Assembly (NCBI RefSeq): GCF_025736875.1
Contig: NZ_CP107052.1
Coordinates: 1,042,001 to 1,106,000 of the forward strand
Length of the DNA: 64,000 bases
Reading direction: 5' to 3'
From: Candidatus Kirkpatrickella diaphorinae
GTDB lineage: Bacteria; Pseudomonadota; Alphaproteobacteria; Acetobacterales; Acetobacteraceae
The translations under genes were made by a program, and so were the position numbers. The notes beneath the pieces were generated by a model. It was not told the origin of the DNA. It worked only from the letters and a program-made list of their open reading frames with translations, and ran no database searches. Numbering within the stretch: position 1 is the first letter of the stretch; each line of letters starts with the position of its first letter. Of this stretch, positions 45,996 through 53,761 are shown piece by piece.

Positions 45996-47746
45996 TTTTT
46001 TCCGGTCTTCACGCGCTTGCCACGTTTCGCGGCCGCATCGACGCGCGCCTGAATGATCCGTTGCTGAAAATAACTCAGAATATTGTTCCAAGTATAATAA
46101 ATGACAATCCCGGCTGAGAGACGCCCGAGGAGGAAGGTGTAAAGCACGGGCATGAACTGCATTACACGTTGCTGCGTCGGATCCATGGTGACGGTGCTCT
46201 GCTTCTGCATCAGCCAGATGGTGATGCCGAAAAGCAGGGGCCAGATGCCGACTTGCAGCATGGGCGTGATCATTGTCGGGTTGAACGGGATCAGCCCGAA
46301 GAGATTAAAGATATTTGTCGGGTCAGGCGCTGACAAGTCACGCACCCAGCCAAAAAACGGCGCGTGGCGCATCTCGATCGTGATGTTAAGCACCTTATAG
46401 AGACAAAATGCCACCGGCGCCTGAACGAGAAGCGGCAGGCAGCCCCCGGCCGGATTAACGCCCTCTTCCTTGTAAAGCGTCATGATCTTCTGGTTCATCG
46501 CCATCTGATCATCTTTAGAGCTTTCGCGGATGGCCTGGATTTTCGGCGCCAGAACCCGCATCCGCGCCATGGAGGCAAAGGATTTGGTCGCAAGCGGGTA
46601 AAGAATAACCTTGATGATCAGAGTCATGATCAGCAATGCAATGCCAAAATTACCGACCAGGCCGAAAAGCCAGTGCAATACATGGAACATGGGGCGGGTC
46701 AGGAAGGCGAACCAGCCGAAATCCACCGCCTTGTAGAAATAAGGAATGTGAAGCTGATTGGTGTAATCATCCAGAAGCGTCACTTCCTTCGCACCGACGA
46801 AAACCGCGCTGCTGCGAAGGCCGCTTTGATGGGCCGCGATGATGACGGGGTGTGCAGCCGCAACATCAACGGCGTATTCTCCGCCTTCTTCCTCCCCCTG
46901 GAACTGATATCGCACCGCGACATCATCCTTCTGATCCGGGATGGCGGCTGTCAGCCAGTATTTATCCGTAATGCCCGCCCAGCCACCATGACTGTCAGCC
47001 GCCCATGACACGTGATCGGGGTTTGCCGTCCCTTTTCGCATGTCTTTGTAAGAACCCTCATTGAGACGGTCATTGACGACGGCAATCGGCCCTTCATGGA
47101 CGATGAAGCTCCCCTCATCATCAGGCTTGTAATCACGCTCCGTCCGGGTGAAGGGCACAACGGAAACCGCGTGGCCCGTATTATTCTCGACCGACTGCGC
47201 GATGGAGAAGAGATATTTGCGACTGAGCGAGATTTTGATTGAAAAAACCAGTCCGGCACCATTATCCCAGTGCAGGGTAAGAGGGTGATCCGGGTCGAGG
47301 CGTGATGAGTCCCCGGTCCATTCCGTCTGCGCGTTCGGGAGTTTCAGGGCCTCGCCCGGCGCCTGACGCCAGCCAATTTCGATAAAGCCCGGTCGTTTCC
47401 CGTCAGCCGATTCAAGCAGCCTTACATGAGGGCTGTTTTTATCGAGCGTCTCGCGATATTGCGTCAGTGACACGTCATCAATACGTGCCCCGCGCAGGCT
47501 GACGGACCCTGTCATGGCGGGAGAGGTAAAAGCGACGCGGCGCGCGGGCCCGGAGGGCGCGACTGCAGGCGCGGCAACCCCCATCGCCGACTGCGCCCCC
47601 GCAGAAGCTTTGTCCCCGCTTTTTGCATCGACCATTTTGGTCGCGGCAGGCGGCGTTTTATCCGCAGGCTTCGGCACGAAATAATCGAAGCCGAAGAGAA
47701 CAGCCGCGGCCAGAGCCAGAGCAATAAGGGTGCGCTTAATTTCCAT
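45992..47746 (-). CDS. yidC: Membrane protein insertase YidC
   Basis: Oxa1-family insertase for inner-membrane proteins. The start MEIKRTLIALALAAAVLFGF gives the first membrane anchor; a large periplasmic P1 beta-sandwich follows (about 60-340), then five C-terminal spans (for example FGWFAFLTRPMFHVLHWLF, GIALLIMTLIIKVILYPL) with the conserved positively charged groove. 584 residues. The C-terminal tail is Lys/Arg-rich, as expected for ribosome contact. Confidence 0.95.
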   Translation of the reverse strand: MEIKRTLIALALAAAVLFGFDYFVPKPADKTPPAATKMVDAKSGDKASAGAQSAMGVAAPAVAPSGPARRVAFTSPAMTGSVSLRGARIDDVSLTQYRETLDKNSPHVRLLESADGKRPGFIEIGWRQAPGEALKLPNAQTEWTGDSSRLDPDHPLTLHWDNGAGLVFSIKISLSRKYLFSIAQSVENNTGHAVSVVPFTRTERDYKPDDEGSFIVHEGPIAVVNDRLNEGSYKDMRKGTANPDHVSWAADSHGGWAGITDKYWLTAAIPDQKDDVAVRYQFQGEEEGGEYAVDVAAAHPVIIAAHQSGLRSSAVFVGAKEVTLLDDYTNQLHIPYFYKAVDFGWFAFLTRPMFHVLHWLFGLVGNFGIALLIMTLIIKVILYPLATKSFASMARMRVLAPKIQAIRESSKDDQMAMNQKIMTLYKEEGVNPAGGCLPLLVQAPVAFCLYKVLNITIEMRHAPFFGWVRDLSAPDPTNIFNLFGLIPFNPTMITPMLQVGIWPLLFGITIWLMQKQSTVTMDPTQQRVMQFMPVLYTFLLGRLSAGIVIYYTWNNILSYFQQRIIQARVDAAAKRGKRVKTGKK

Positions 47747-47842
47747 AAACCCGACGCCGGTCTTCCATGTCAAAACAAGGCGAGAGCAGAAACGCGTCGC
47801 GCCACGAGAATATGCAGCCACCCACGCGCGGGGGTCCGGCGG

Positions 47843-48115
47843 TCAGGCTGAGCCCTTCTTTACCTCCGGAACCGGATCATATCCACCCCGGCATAGGCGA
47901 TTACATCGTAAAATACGTCCTACAGCGAGAATAATCCCTTTTTGCAAGCCGTGACGCTCCAGGGCTGTGCGCGCATAGACGCTGCAACTCGGCTCGAATC
48001 GGCAATTTGCGCCAAGAGAAGGACTTATGGCGTATTGATAGAATTTGATGAGGGCGACAAGCCCTTTAACGACCAAAGTCCCAGGCCGGAATTTGAAACG
48101 GCTAGGGAAGGACAT
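47843..48115 (-). CDS. yidD: Membrane protein insertion efficiency factor YidD
   Basis: A 90-residue peripheral membrane protein with the diagnostic [26 protein letters not shown] and cysteine-containing CRGGYDPVP end. It assists YidC-dependent insertion in enterobacteria. Overlaps the rnpA 3' end by 14 bases and lies about 96 bases upstream of yidC. Confidence 0.93.
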   Translation of the reverse strand: MSFPSRFKFRPGTLVVKGLVALIKFYQYAISPSLGANCRFEPSCSVYARTALERHGLQKGIILAVGRILRCNRLCRGGYDPVPEVKKGSA

Positions 48116-48449
48116 CCAGCTTCCTCAGACTATCACGCATATCGCGCAGGAGCTGGTTGAAAGGTAATTGCCGGGTTGCGGCGCGACCGATGACGACGAT
48201 ATCGGCCGGGCGGCAGGTGGCTTCAGCAATCGTCAGCCTCAAAGCTTCCCGCAAGCGACGCTTTGTGCGATTGCGCGCCACCGCATTGCCGATTTTTTTC
48301 GTGGCCGTAAAACCGGATCGAAGACCGGAATTGGCGTCAGTCTCAAGCGATTGCAGCACAAGGCTGCGCGTGGCCGCCTTGCGCCCTTCGCGCGCGACAC
48401 GCAGAAACGCCGACCTCTTTTTGAGGCGCTGTGCAGGCCGCGCGGTCAA
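48102..48449 (-). CDS. rnpA: Ribonuclease P protein component, UUG start
   Basis: Basic protein cofactor of RNase P for tRNA 5' maturation. The RNR signature is [11 protein letters not shown], following [13 protein letters not shown]. There is no ATG at the expected position; TTG at 48447-48449 has GAGGG six bases upstream and starts ten bases after the rpmH stop, giving 115 residues. A longer frame starting 33 codons upstream would overlap rpmH almost completely and is rejected. Confidence 0.9.
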   Translation of the reverse strand: MTARPAQRLKKRSAFLRVAREGRKAATRSLVLQSLETDANSGLRSGFTATKKIGNAVARNRTKRRLREALRLTIAEATCRPADIVVIGRAATRQLPFNQLLRDMRDSLRKLDVLP

Positions 48450-48459
48450 AATCTGACCC

Positions 48460-48594
48460 TCAGGCGGAAAGCTTTTTACGGCCTTTTGCGCGACGGTTAT
48501 TAATGACCCGACGCCCACCGACCGTCGCCATACGCGCCCGGAAGCCATGACGACGCTTGCGAACGAGCCGAGATGGCTGGAAAGTACGCTTCAT
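48460..48594 (-). CDS. rpmH: 50S ribosomal protein L34
   Basis: A 44-residue highly basic protein: [18 protein letters not shown] and ending GRKKLSA, all as in bacterial L34. GAGGGATC precedes the ATG. It is first in the rpmH-rnpA-yidD-yidC-engB-argB cluster, driven by a strong promoter just upstream. A terminator-like stem lies between the promoter and the ribosome site. Confidence 0.97.
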   Translation of the reverse strand: MKRTFQPSRLVRKRRHGFRARMATVGGRRVINNRRAKGRKKLSA

Positions 48595-48611
48595 AAACTT
48601 GATCCCTCAAC

Positions 48612-48632
48612 AAAAAAGTTGCCAGAGGCAAC
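48612..48632 (-). terminator. Attenuator-like terminator in the rpmH leader
   Basis: On the minus strand, GTTGCC-TCT-GGCAAC (six perfect pairs) is immediately followed by TTTTTTG, a textbook intrinsic terminator, but it lies 18 bases before the rpmH start codon and downstream of the rpmH promoter. CAAC of the stem could instead pair with the GTTG after the T-run. It could be an attenuator or the end of an upstream transcript. Confidence 0.65.
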
Positions 48633-48690
48633 CGTTTAAGTCCATCACTCAACCGTCGGGCCTGCGCCAGACCCTGTAAAGATGGTGCGG

Positions 48691-48719
48691 TTTTTACGGT
48701 GCGCCGGGGCTGGTGTCAA
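48691..48719 (-). promoter_or_regulatory. rpmH promoter
   Basis: Minus-strand TTGACA (48714-48719), a perfect -35 element, is 17 bases from TAAAAA (48691-48696). Transcription would start near 48684, giving a leader of about 90 bases before rpmH. Confidence 0.7.
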
Positions 48720-48757
48720 TCCAAATGCACATGCCCGGCCGGAGACAGGAGGTAAAA

Positions 48758-48934
48758 ATGAGCGATGATCACGCGCGGCACGATATTAAAAATGCGCTCG
48801 CGACGGCTGTCCTCGCAGCAGACTCCCTCACCGGCCATGCCGACCCCCATGTCAGGAAAAACGCGCTGATGATCATTGAGGCCATAGAGACCGCCTTGAT
48901 TCATCTGCGCGCCACGCACCCTCAGAAAGGCTGA
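48758..48934 (+). CDS. Small DHp-like helical protein
   Basis: A 58-residue protein with an excellent AGGAGG site seven bases before the ATG. It begins MSDDHARHDIKNALATAVLAADSL, which resembles the H-box of histidine kinases (phosphoacceptor His followed by D/E and N), and the second half IIEAIETALIHL could form the partner helix of a two-helix dimerisation hairpin. No ATPase domain is attached. It could be a free-standing phosphotransfer protein, or the resemblance could be coincidental. It is divergent from rpmH, and its 3' end overlaps the gloA 3' end by 13 bases. Confidence 0.55.
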   Translation: MSDDHARHDIKNALATAVLAADSLTGHADPHVRKNALMIIEAIETALIHLRATHPQKG

Positions 48935-49314
48935 CCGGGTTTTGTCTCGATCAGTTCGACTTTATATCCGTCAGGATCTGCAACAAAAGCGATGACGGTT
49001 GTGCCGAATTTTACCGGTCCCGGCTCCCGCGTTACCTTGACACCCACTTTGCGCAATTTATCCACGACAGTATGGATATCTTCGACGCCAACGGCCAGAT
49101 GTCCGAAACCATTGCCGAGGTCATAAGGTTCTGCCTGGTCCCAATTATGGGTCAGTTCAACCTCCGGCCCGTCGCCGTAACCGAGATAGACCAGTGTATA
49201 ACGTCCATCGGGCACATCGCGTCGGCGGGTCTCCTCCATACCGAGAGCTTTGTAAAAATCCACGCTGCGATCAAGCGCGCGCACGCGAATCATGGTGTGA
49301 AGAAACGTCGCCAT
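48922..49314 (-). CDS. gloA: Lactoylglutathione lyase (glyoxalase I)
   Basis: Metalloenzyme converting the methylglyoxal-glutathione hemithioacetal to S-lactoylglutathione. All four metal ligands are in place by alignment with the enteric enzyme: His6, Glu53, His72 and Glu120. 130 residues. It lies 36 bases after lpxI on the same strand and so may read through from the lipid A cluster. Methylglyoxal arises from triose phosphate, which glycerol use increases. Confidence 0.93.
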   Translation of the reverse strand: MATFLHTMIRVRALDRSVDFYKALGMEETRRRDVPDGRYTLVYLGYGDGPEVELTHNWDQAEPYDLGNGFGHLAVGVEDIHTVVDKLRKVGVKVTREPGPVKFGTTVIAFVADPDGYKVELIETKPGQPF

Positions 49315-49350
49315 AAGCGTCTCCTTAACTCAAACTTATCCATTTATGTT

Positions 49351-50175
49351 TTAACGGGGCTCAATACCCATCAGAAAAAGGCGACGCGCATTGGCCTCAG
49401 CCACGCATTGCGCCAGATCTGTGAAGAGCACCCCATCGGCCTGATAGGCAATACCGGCCAGCCCGCTTTCAGCAGCAAGCTGGATCGTGCGCGGCCCGAT
49501 CGTTGGCATATCGGCGCGCCTCTCCTGCCCCGGCTTTAACATTTTGAGCAGGATACCGCCGGGGCCTGGCTGACGCAAGGCCGCGCAACGCTGTAACATC
49601 GCGTCCGTGCCCTCCAGCGCCTCCACGGCAAGGACAAGCCCGGACTGTACCACACAGCCCTGCCCGATATCCAACCTGCCGAGCGCCTTGACGACATCAA
49701 CCGCGCGCGAAATATCCTGCGCGTCATCAGCGGAAGGAGCCAGGGGCGTCAAAACGCCTTTTGGTCCCAGCGCCTGCGCTAAAAATTCATGCGCGCCACG
49801 CACATTAAACCCTTCCTCCCCCAGGACACGCACAATGGCGCCGAGGAGACCGTCATCCCCCGCGAAAACCGCGCGCCCCATCCGGGCGAGGAGGCGTGCG
49901 CCTTCCTTATCCGGTTTGAGATCACGCAGAGCGGGACGTTTGACAGGGCCGATCAGGACGATGTCCCGGCATCCCGCATCGCGCAAAGCACGGATAATCT
50001 GGCCCGCTGCCGCGAGACGATAAAAGCCATGAGGCCACTGCGCGATGAGGTCCGGGTCCACAAAGCCTTCGAAACCCACAATAAAAACTTCCCCCCCCTG
50101 CGCCGTAACCGACTCGGCCACAAGGGCGGGAAGAGGCCCGCCGCCTGCCAATATGCCAAGTTTTGGGGGGATCAA
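49351..50175 (-). CDS. lpxI: UDP-2,3-diacylglucosamine pyrophosphatase LpxI
   Basis: DUF1009-family enzyme replacing the unrelated LpxH in many alphaproteobacteria; it hydrolyses UDP-2,3-diacyl-GlcN to lipid X. The start LGILAGGGPLPALVAE, the GAHEFL segment and the DMPTIGPRTI catalytic region are characteristic. 274 residues. Overlaps lpxA by four bases. The expected next gene, lpxB, is absent here. Confidence 0.92.
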   Translation of the reverse strand: MIPPKLGILAGGGPLPALVAESVTAQGGEVFIVGFEGFVDPDLIAQWPHGFYRLAAAGQIIRALRDAGCRDIVLIGPVKRPALRDLKPDKEGARLLARMGRAVFAGDDGLLGAIVRVLGEEGFNVRGAHEFLAQALGPKGVLTPLAPSADDAQDISRAVDVVKALGRLDIGQGCVVQSGLVLAVEALEGTDAMLQRCAALRQPGPGGILLKMLKPGQERRADMPTIGPRTIQLAAESGLAGIAYQADGVLFTDLAQCVAEANARRLFLMGIEPR

Positions 50176-51059
50176 TCCTGAAATGGTTCGCCTTCCCGCC
50201 TGCGAAGACCCGAGACTTTAACCAGGCCACGACGGCTTTTAGCTTCCATGAAATCGATGATTTCTTTCACGCGGCTGTTCTTCTCGTAATTTTTTTTGAC
50301 CTGGGCCAGCCGGCTCGCAAACACGTCCGCATCCGCGTCTGAGCCAGGTTTTGAGGACGCGCGTGAAGCGTCGAGATAGCGGGGATAAAGATCAAGATAA
50401 GCTTGTCGCATCTCCTTCATCTCCGGATGCGAGACACCCTGCCTTTTCAGCCAGATCCAATGCAGCCCGACCAGGCGGGCGCGATTTCCGAGGACACATC
50501 CATAGGGAATGACGTCCGCCTCCACACCACAGAGGCCACCAACAAGCGCGCCCCGTCCGATGCGGACAAATTGATGCATGGCCGCCGAACCCATGATGCG
50601 CGCGCCATCGCCAATTTCGACATGTCCCCCCATGACGACATTATTGACAATGATGACGCCGTCACCAATGACGCAATCATGCGCAATATGAGAGTTGGCC
50701 ATGATCAGGCAATGCGCACCGACTTTTGTGCTCGATATCCCCTGTGTCGTGCCCCGGTGAATGGTGACATTTTCCCGGATGATGGTGCGCTCACCAATCT
50801 CGCAACTTGCGGGTTCACCGCCATATTTAAGGTCTTGCGGGGCCATGCCGATGGTCACGAAGGGAAAGACCTCCACCCCCTGCCGTAAGATCGTGTGCCC
50901 GTCAATAATCACATTGGCATGAAGCTTGACATTTTCCTCAAGGACCGCGTTCGCGCCGACGACACACCAAGGTCCAATTTCGACATTTTCACCGATCTGG
51001 GCATTAGGGGCGATGATGGCGCTCGGATGGATGGAAGATAGACGCGACGGGTCAGACAT
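50172..51059 (-). CDS. lpxA: UDP-N-acetylglucosamine acyltransferase
   Basis: First acyltransferase of lipid A synthesis; trimeric left-handed beta-helix with hexapeptide repeats (about 10-200). The catalytic His is in ANSHIAHDCVIG. At 295 residues it is longer than the enteric 262, mostly in the C-terminal helical domain with a basic tail. It lies 22 bases after fabZ. Confidence 0.95.
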   Translation of the reverse strand: MSDPSRLSSIHPSAIIAPNAQIGENVEIGPWCVVGANAVLEENVKLHANVIIDGHTILRQGVEVFPFVTIGMAPQDLKYGGEPASCEIGERTIIRENVTIHRGTTQGISSTKVGAHCLIMANSHIAHDCVIGDGVIIVNNVVMGGHVEIGDGARIMGSAAMHQFVRIGRGALVGGLCGVEADVIPYGCVLGNRARLVGLHWIWLKRQGVSHPEMKEMRQAYLDLYPRYLDASRASSKPGSDADADVFASRLAQVKKNYEKNSRVKEIIDFMEAKSRRGLVKVSGLRRREGEPFQD

Positions 51060-51081
51060 CGAAAACTCTTTCAGACGTAAA

Positions 51082-51624
51082 TCAGTCCTTGATCATGGCG
51101 CTGAAGGTCGCCTCAGCCGTTTTCTGGCCAGCAACGAGCGCCTCCCCCTTGAAGCGCCATATTCTTCCACGCTGCTGGATTTCCTCAACATGGATACGGA
51201 GTTGATCGCCAGGACCGACAGGTTTGCGGAATTTGGCGTTTTCAATCGTCATGAAATAAACAATTTTGCCCTCAGCATCCGGCCCCTGCGACAGCACGAC
51301 CAGCGTTGCCGCGGTCTGCGCCATGGCCTCCACAATCAGAACACCGGGCATCACCGGATGTGACGGAAAATGTCCGGCAAAAAACGGCTCATTGATTGTG
51401 ACGTTTTTGACCCCGACCGCCGAAATCTTGCCGTGCTTATCCTTGGATGTCAGGTTCCGCAGATGGATATCCTCCATGCGGTCGATAAGTAAAAAGGGGT
51501 AGCGATGCGGAATCGACGCCATGATGCGCGCAATATCGATCGATTCAATGTGTATAGAGCCTTGTCCGGCTTCCTGCACCGCGCCGCCCTCCCCTTTTCC
51601 CGTCGCATCAGAATTCGAACTCAC
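51082..51624 (-). CDS. fabZ: 3-hydroxyacyl-ACP dehydratase FabZ
   Basis: Hot-dog-fold dehydratase of fatty-acid elongation, competing with LpxA/LpxD for 3-hydroxyacyl-ACP. His85 (GHFPSHP) and Glu99 (VEAMAQ) form the active site. 180 residues with a Gly/Glu-rich N-terminal extension of about 25 residues beyond usual FabZ. The ATG of MSSNSD is used; starts near the fold would require internal codons. A 107-base gap separates it from lpxD. Confidence 0.93.
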   Translation of the reverse strand: MSSNSDATGKGEGGAVQEAGQGSIHIESIDIARIMASIPHRYPFLLIDRMEDIHLRNLTSKDKHGKISAVGVKNVTINEPFFAGHFPSHPVMPGVLIVEAMAQTAATLVVLSQGPDAEGKIVYFMTIENAKFRKPVGPGDQLRIHVEEIQQRGRIWRFKGEALVAGQKTAEATFSAMIKD

Positions 51625-51731
51625 GTTATTTTCCTAAACTCAATGGCCATAACTTGTCACGATATCTTAAGCTGTGACGTTGTGTGGCTGGAATGAACTG
51701 AAGGCAATCTAACAAAATCCGGTCGTCAGCG

Positions 51732-52835
51732 CTATATAGCGGGTTTTTCGGGGATTGGCGGGGCTGATCCGGCCTCTTTCTTTTCCATTTCCCTTTTTGT
51801 CGCTTTGCGCACCCATGCCACATTACGGAAAAATTCCCGGAACGGCATGGCGGGGCTCCCGATCATATCGGCACCCGCATCAACATCCGACATCACGCCG
51901 CATTGCGCCCCGATCCGGGCTTTGGCGCCGATTTTGATGTGGCCGATGAGACCGGCCTGGGCCGCGATCGTTACGAAATCACCAAGTTCTGTCGAACCGG
52001 AAATCCCCGCCTGGGAGACGACGATACAGCATTTACCGAGGATGGCATTGTGGCCAATCTGCACCAGATTATCAATGCGCGTCCCCGCACCGATGACGGT
52101 GTCACGCATTGAGCCACGATCAATCGTCGAGTTGGCGCCGATTTCAACGTCATCCTCAATAATTACGCGCCCGATCTGCGGAACAGCCTCAAAACCGGTC
52201 GGCCCGACCGCGAACCCGAAACCATCCTGGCCAATCCGCGCGCCAGGGTAAATGATGACGCGCTCACCAACGAGACTATATTCCAATGAGGCATGCGCAC
52301 CGATGCGACTGTCATGCCCGATATGCACGCCCGCCCCGATGACACCATGCGCTGCGACGACGACATGATCGCCAAGCTTCGCGCCATGCTCAATGACGGC
52401 AAAGGGGCCGATTTCGACATCTCTCCCAAGATGGGCTGTCTCCGCCACACACGCTGTTGGATGGATGCCGGGGCGGACACTGCGCCGGGGGTGAAAGAGT
52501 GTCGCAACACGCGCCCATGCGAGGTACGGGTTTTTTGTCACAAGAGCCGTGCAGTGGGGCGGGACTTTATCCGCGAAAGCAGGTGTAACGATCACCGCGC
52601 CCGCACGTGTCGATGTCAGAAGTGGCAGATAGCGGCGATTATCGAGAAAACTGACTTCCGCCGCTGTCGCCGCCTGAAGAGGTGCCACACCATGTAATGC
52701 AAGCCCGGATGGTGAGTCGGCACCAGGCCTGATTTCCGCCTCGGCCTTCTCAGCCAGGACCGAGATATTGAAAGGGCCCGCACGGTTAAAAAAACGCCGA
52801 TCGCCCGGCAGACCCGTCTCATCATGTAACGTCAT
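51732..52835 (-). CDS. lpxD: UDP-3-O-(3-hydroxyacyl)glucosamine N-acyltransferase
   Basis: Third step of lipid A synthesis. N-terminal uridine-binding domain (about 1-125) followed by hexapeptide repeats (from about 127), catalytic His in RIDNLVQIGHNAILG, and a C-terminal helix with a Lys/Glu-rich end. 367 residues. It starts three bases after the Skp-like gene stop. Confidence 0.94.
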   Translation of the reverse strand: MTLHDETGLPGDRRFFNRAGPFNISVLAEKAEAEIRPGADSPSGLALHGVAPLQAATAAEVSFLDNRRYLPLLTSTRAGAVIVTPAFADKVPPHCTALVTKNPYLAWARVATLFHPRRSVRPGIHPTACVAETAHLGRDVEIGPFAVIEHGAKLGDHVVVAAHGVIGAGVHIGHDSRIGAHASLEYSLVGERVIIYPGARIGQDGFGFAVGPTGFEAVPQIGRVIIEDDVEIGANSTIDRGSMRDTVIGAGTRIDNLVQIGHNAILGKCCIVVSQAGISGSTELGDFVTIAAQAGLIGHIKIGAKARIGAQCGVMSDVDAGADMIGSPAMPFREFFRNVAWVRKATKREMEKKEAGSAPPIPEKPAI

Positions 52836-52838
52836 GAG

Positions 52839-53708
52839 TTACTTCTTGCTGCGAAGCACAGATTTGGGCGTGGAGGACGCTGCCTGCGCCTTCGCCTGCA
52901 AGGGGATGCTTTCATCCTCGATGTCAGCAGTTGTCGGCATTTTGCCGGATTTTGCGAGCACTTCCGGATCCACATCCGCCGCGGGTATGAAGACGTGCGG
53001 CAAGATCTTGTTAAGCTGCTTCGCCGTCTCCTGCGTGATGTCCTGCCCCTCAACATGCAAAGCAACCTGCTCACCATGATAAACGAGGTTCATGCTATGC
53101 GAGGCGGCGACCTGACGCACGATCCGAACAAGCTCACGCTCAATCTGGTTGAGCGAGACGTTGGCAGCCTCCTGAATGATGCGGGCACGATTGGCGAAAT
53201 CCCGTTGCGCGCGCGCCCGGCGCTCCTGCAAATGACGCTCACGGATCTGGATCTGCTCTGACGACATTGTGCGGGCATTTTGCTGGAGTTTCTGCTGTTC
53301 AGCCCGCCAACTGGCCTGCTCCTTCTGCGCGGCTTCCGCCAATTTGTCACGGCGCGCACCAAGGACGCGCTGTGCCTCCTGCGCGGCGACGGACATCTGC
53401 ATCACGGTCGGAATACTGATGACGCCAATGACGGCTGGCGGTGGCGGCGCAGCCTTCGGCAGATCCGGTGAGTCAGGGATCGGCGGCGCCGGCAGGATAG
53501 GCGGCGCGTCGGAAGGTTGCGCTTCAGCCTGGTTCTGAGGCGCAGGTGCGGGCGCTGGCGCACGTGCCGGAGCGGGGTTTGCGGGGCGGGAGGCTTTCGG
53601 CACAAACCAGCCACCCTGGGTGGCGGGCGCTGATTGCGCCGCGAGGCTGGCTGTCGGGCTCACACCCAGCATCGCGACCAAAGCAATATAACGACCTGAA
53701 ATGGCCAT
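52839..53708 (-). CDS. Skp/OmpH-family periplasmic chaperone with Pro/Ala-rich insert
   Basis: Periplasmic chaperone for outer-membrane proteins delivered to BamA. Signal peptide about 1-23 (cleavage near SLAAQ), then an unusual Pro/Ala-rich segment about 33-90, then an OmpH-like core with the coiled-coil arm (AAQKEQASWRAEQQKLQQNA, about 130-180). 289 residues versus about 160 in enterics. The start at MAISGRY has GAGGAG nine bases upstream. It follows bamA closely. Confidence 0.83.
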   Translation of the reverse strand: MAISGRYIALVAMLGVSPTASLAAQSAPATQGGWFVPKASRPANPAPARAPAPAPAPQNQAEAQPSDAPPILPAPPIPDSPDLPKAAPPPPAVIGVISIPTVMQMSVAAQEAQRVLGARRDKLAEAAQKEQASWRAEQQKLQQNARTMSSEQIQIRERHLQERRARAQRDFANRARIIQEAANVSLNQIERELVRIVRQVAASHSMNLVYHGEQVALHVEGQDITQETAKQLNKILPHVFIPAADVDPEVLAKSGKMPTTADIEDESIPLQAKAQAASSTPKSVLRSKK

Positions 53709-53761
53709 AACCCTGAACTCCTCTAGAATGTATCTCGACACCACGCGGATTTTTACCCGGC

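Noticed and set aside
45996-46091. EngB N-terminal extension
   Set aside because: Entirely inside the yidC coding end; ATGA overlap supports the shorter start.
48450-48548. N-terminal extension of RnpA across rpmH
   Set aside because: Overlaps rpmH out of frame; the TTG with GAGGG gives the normal RnpA length.
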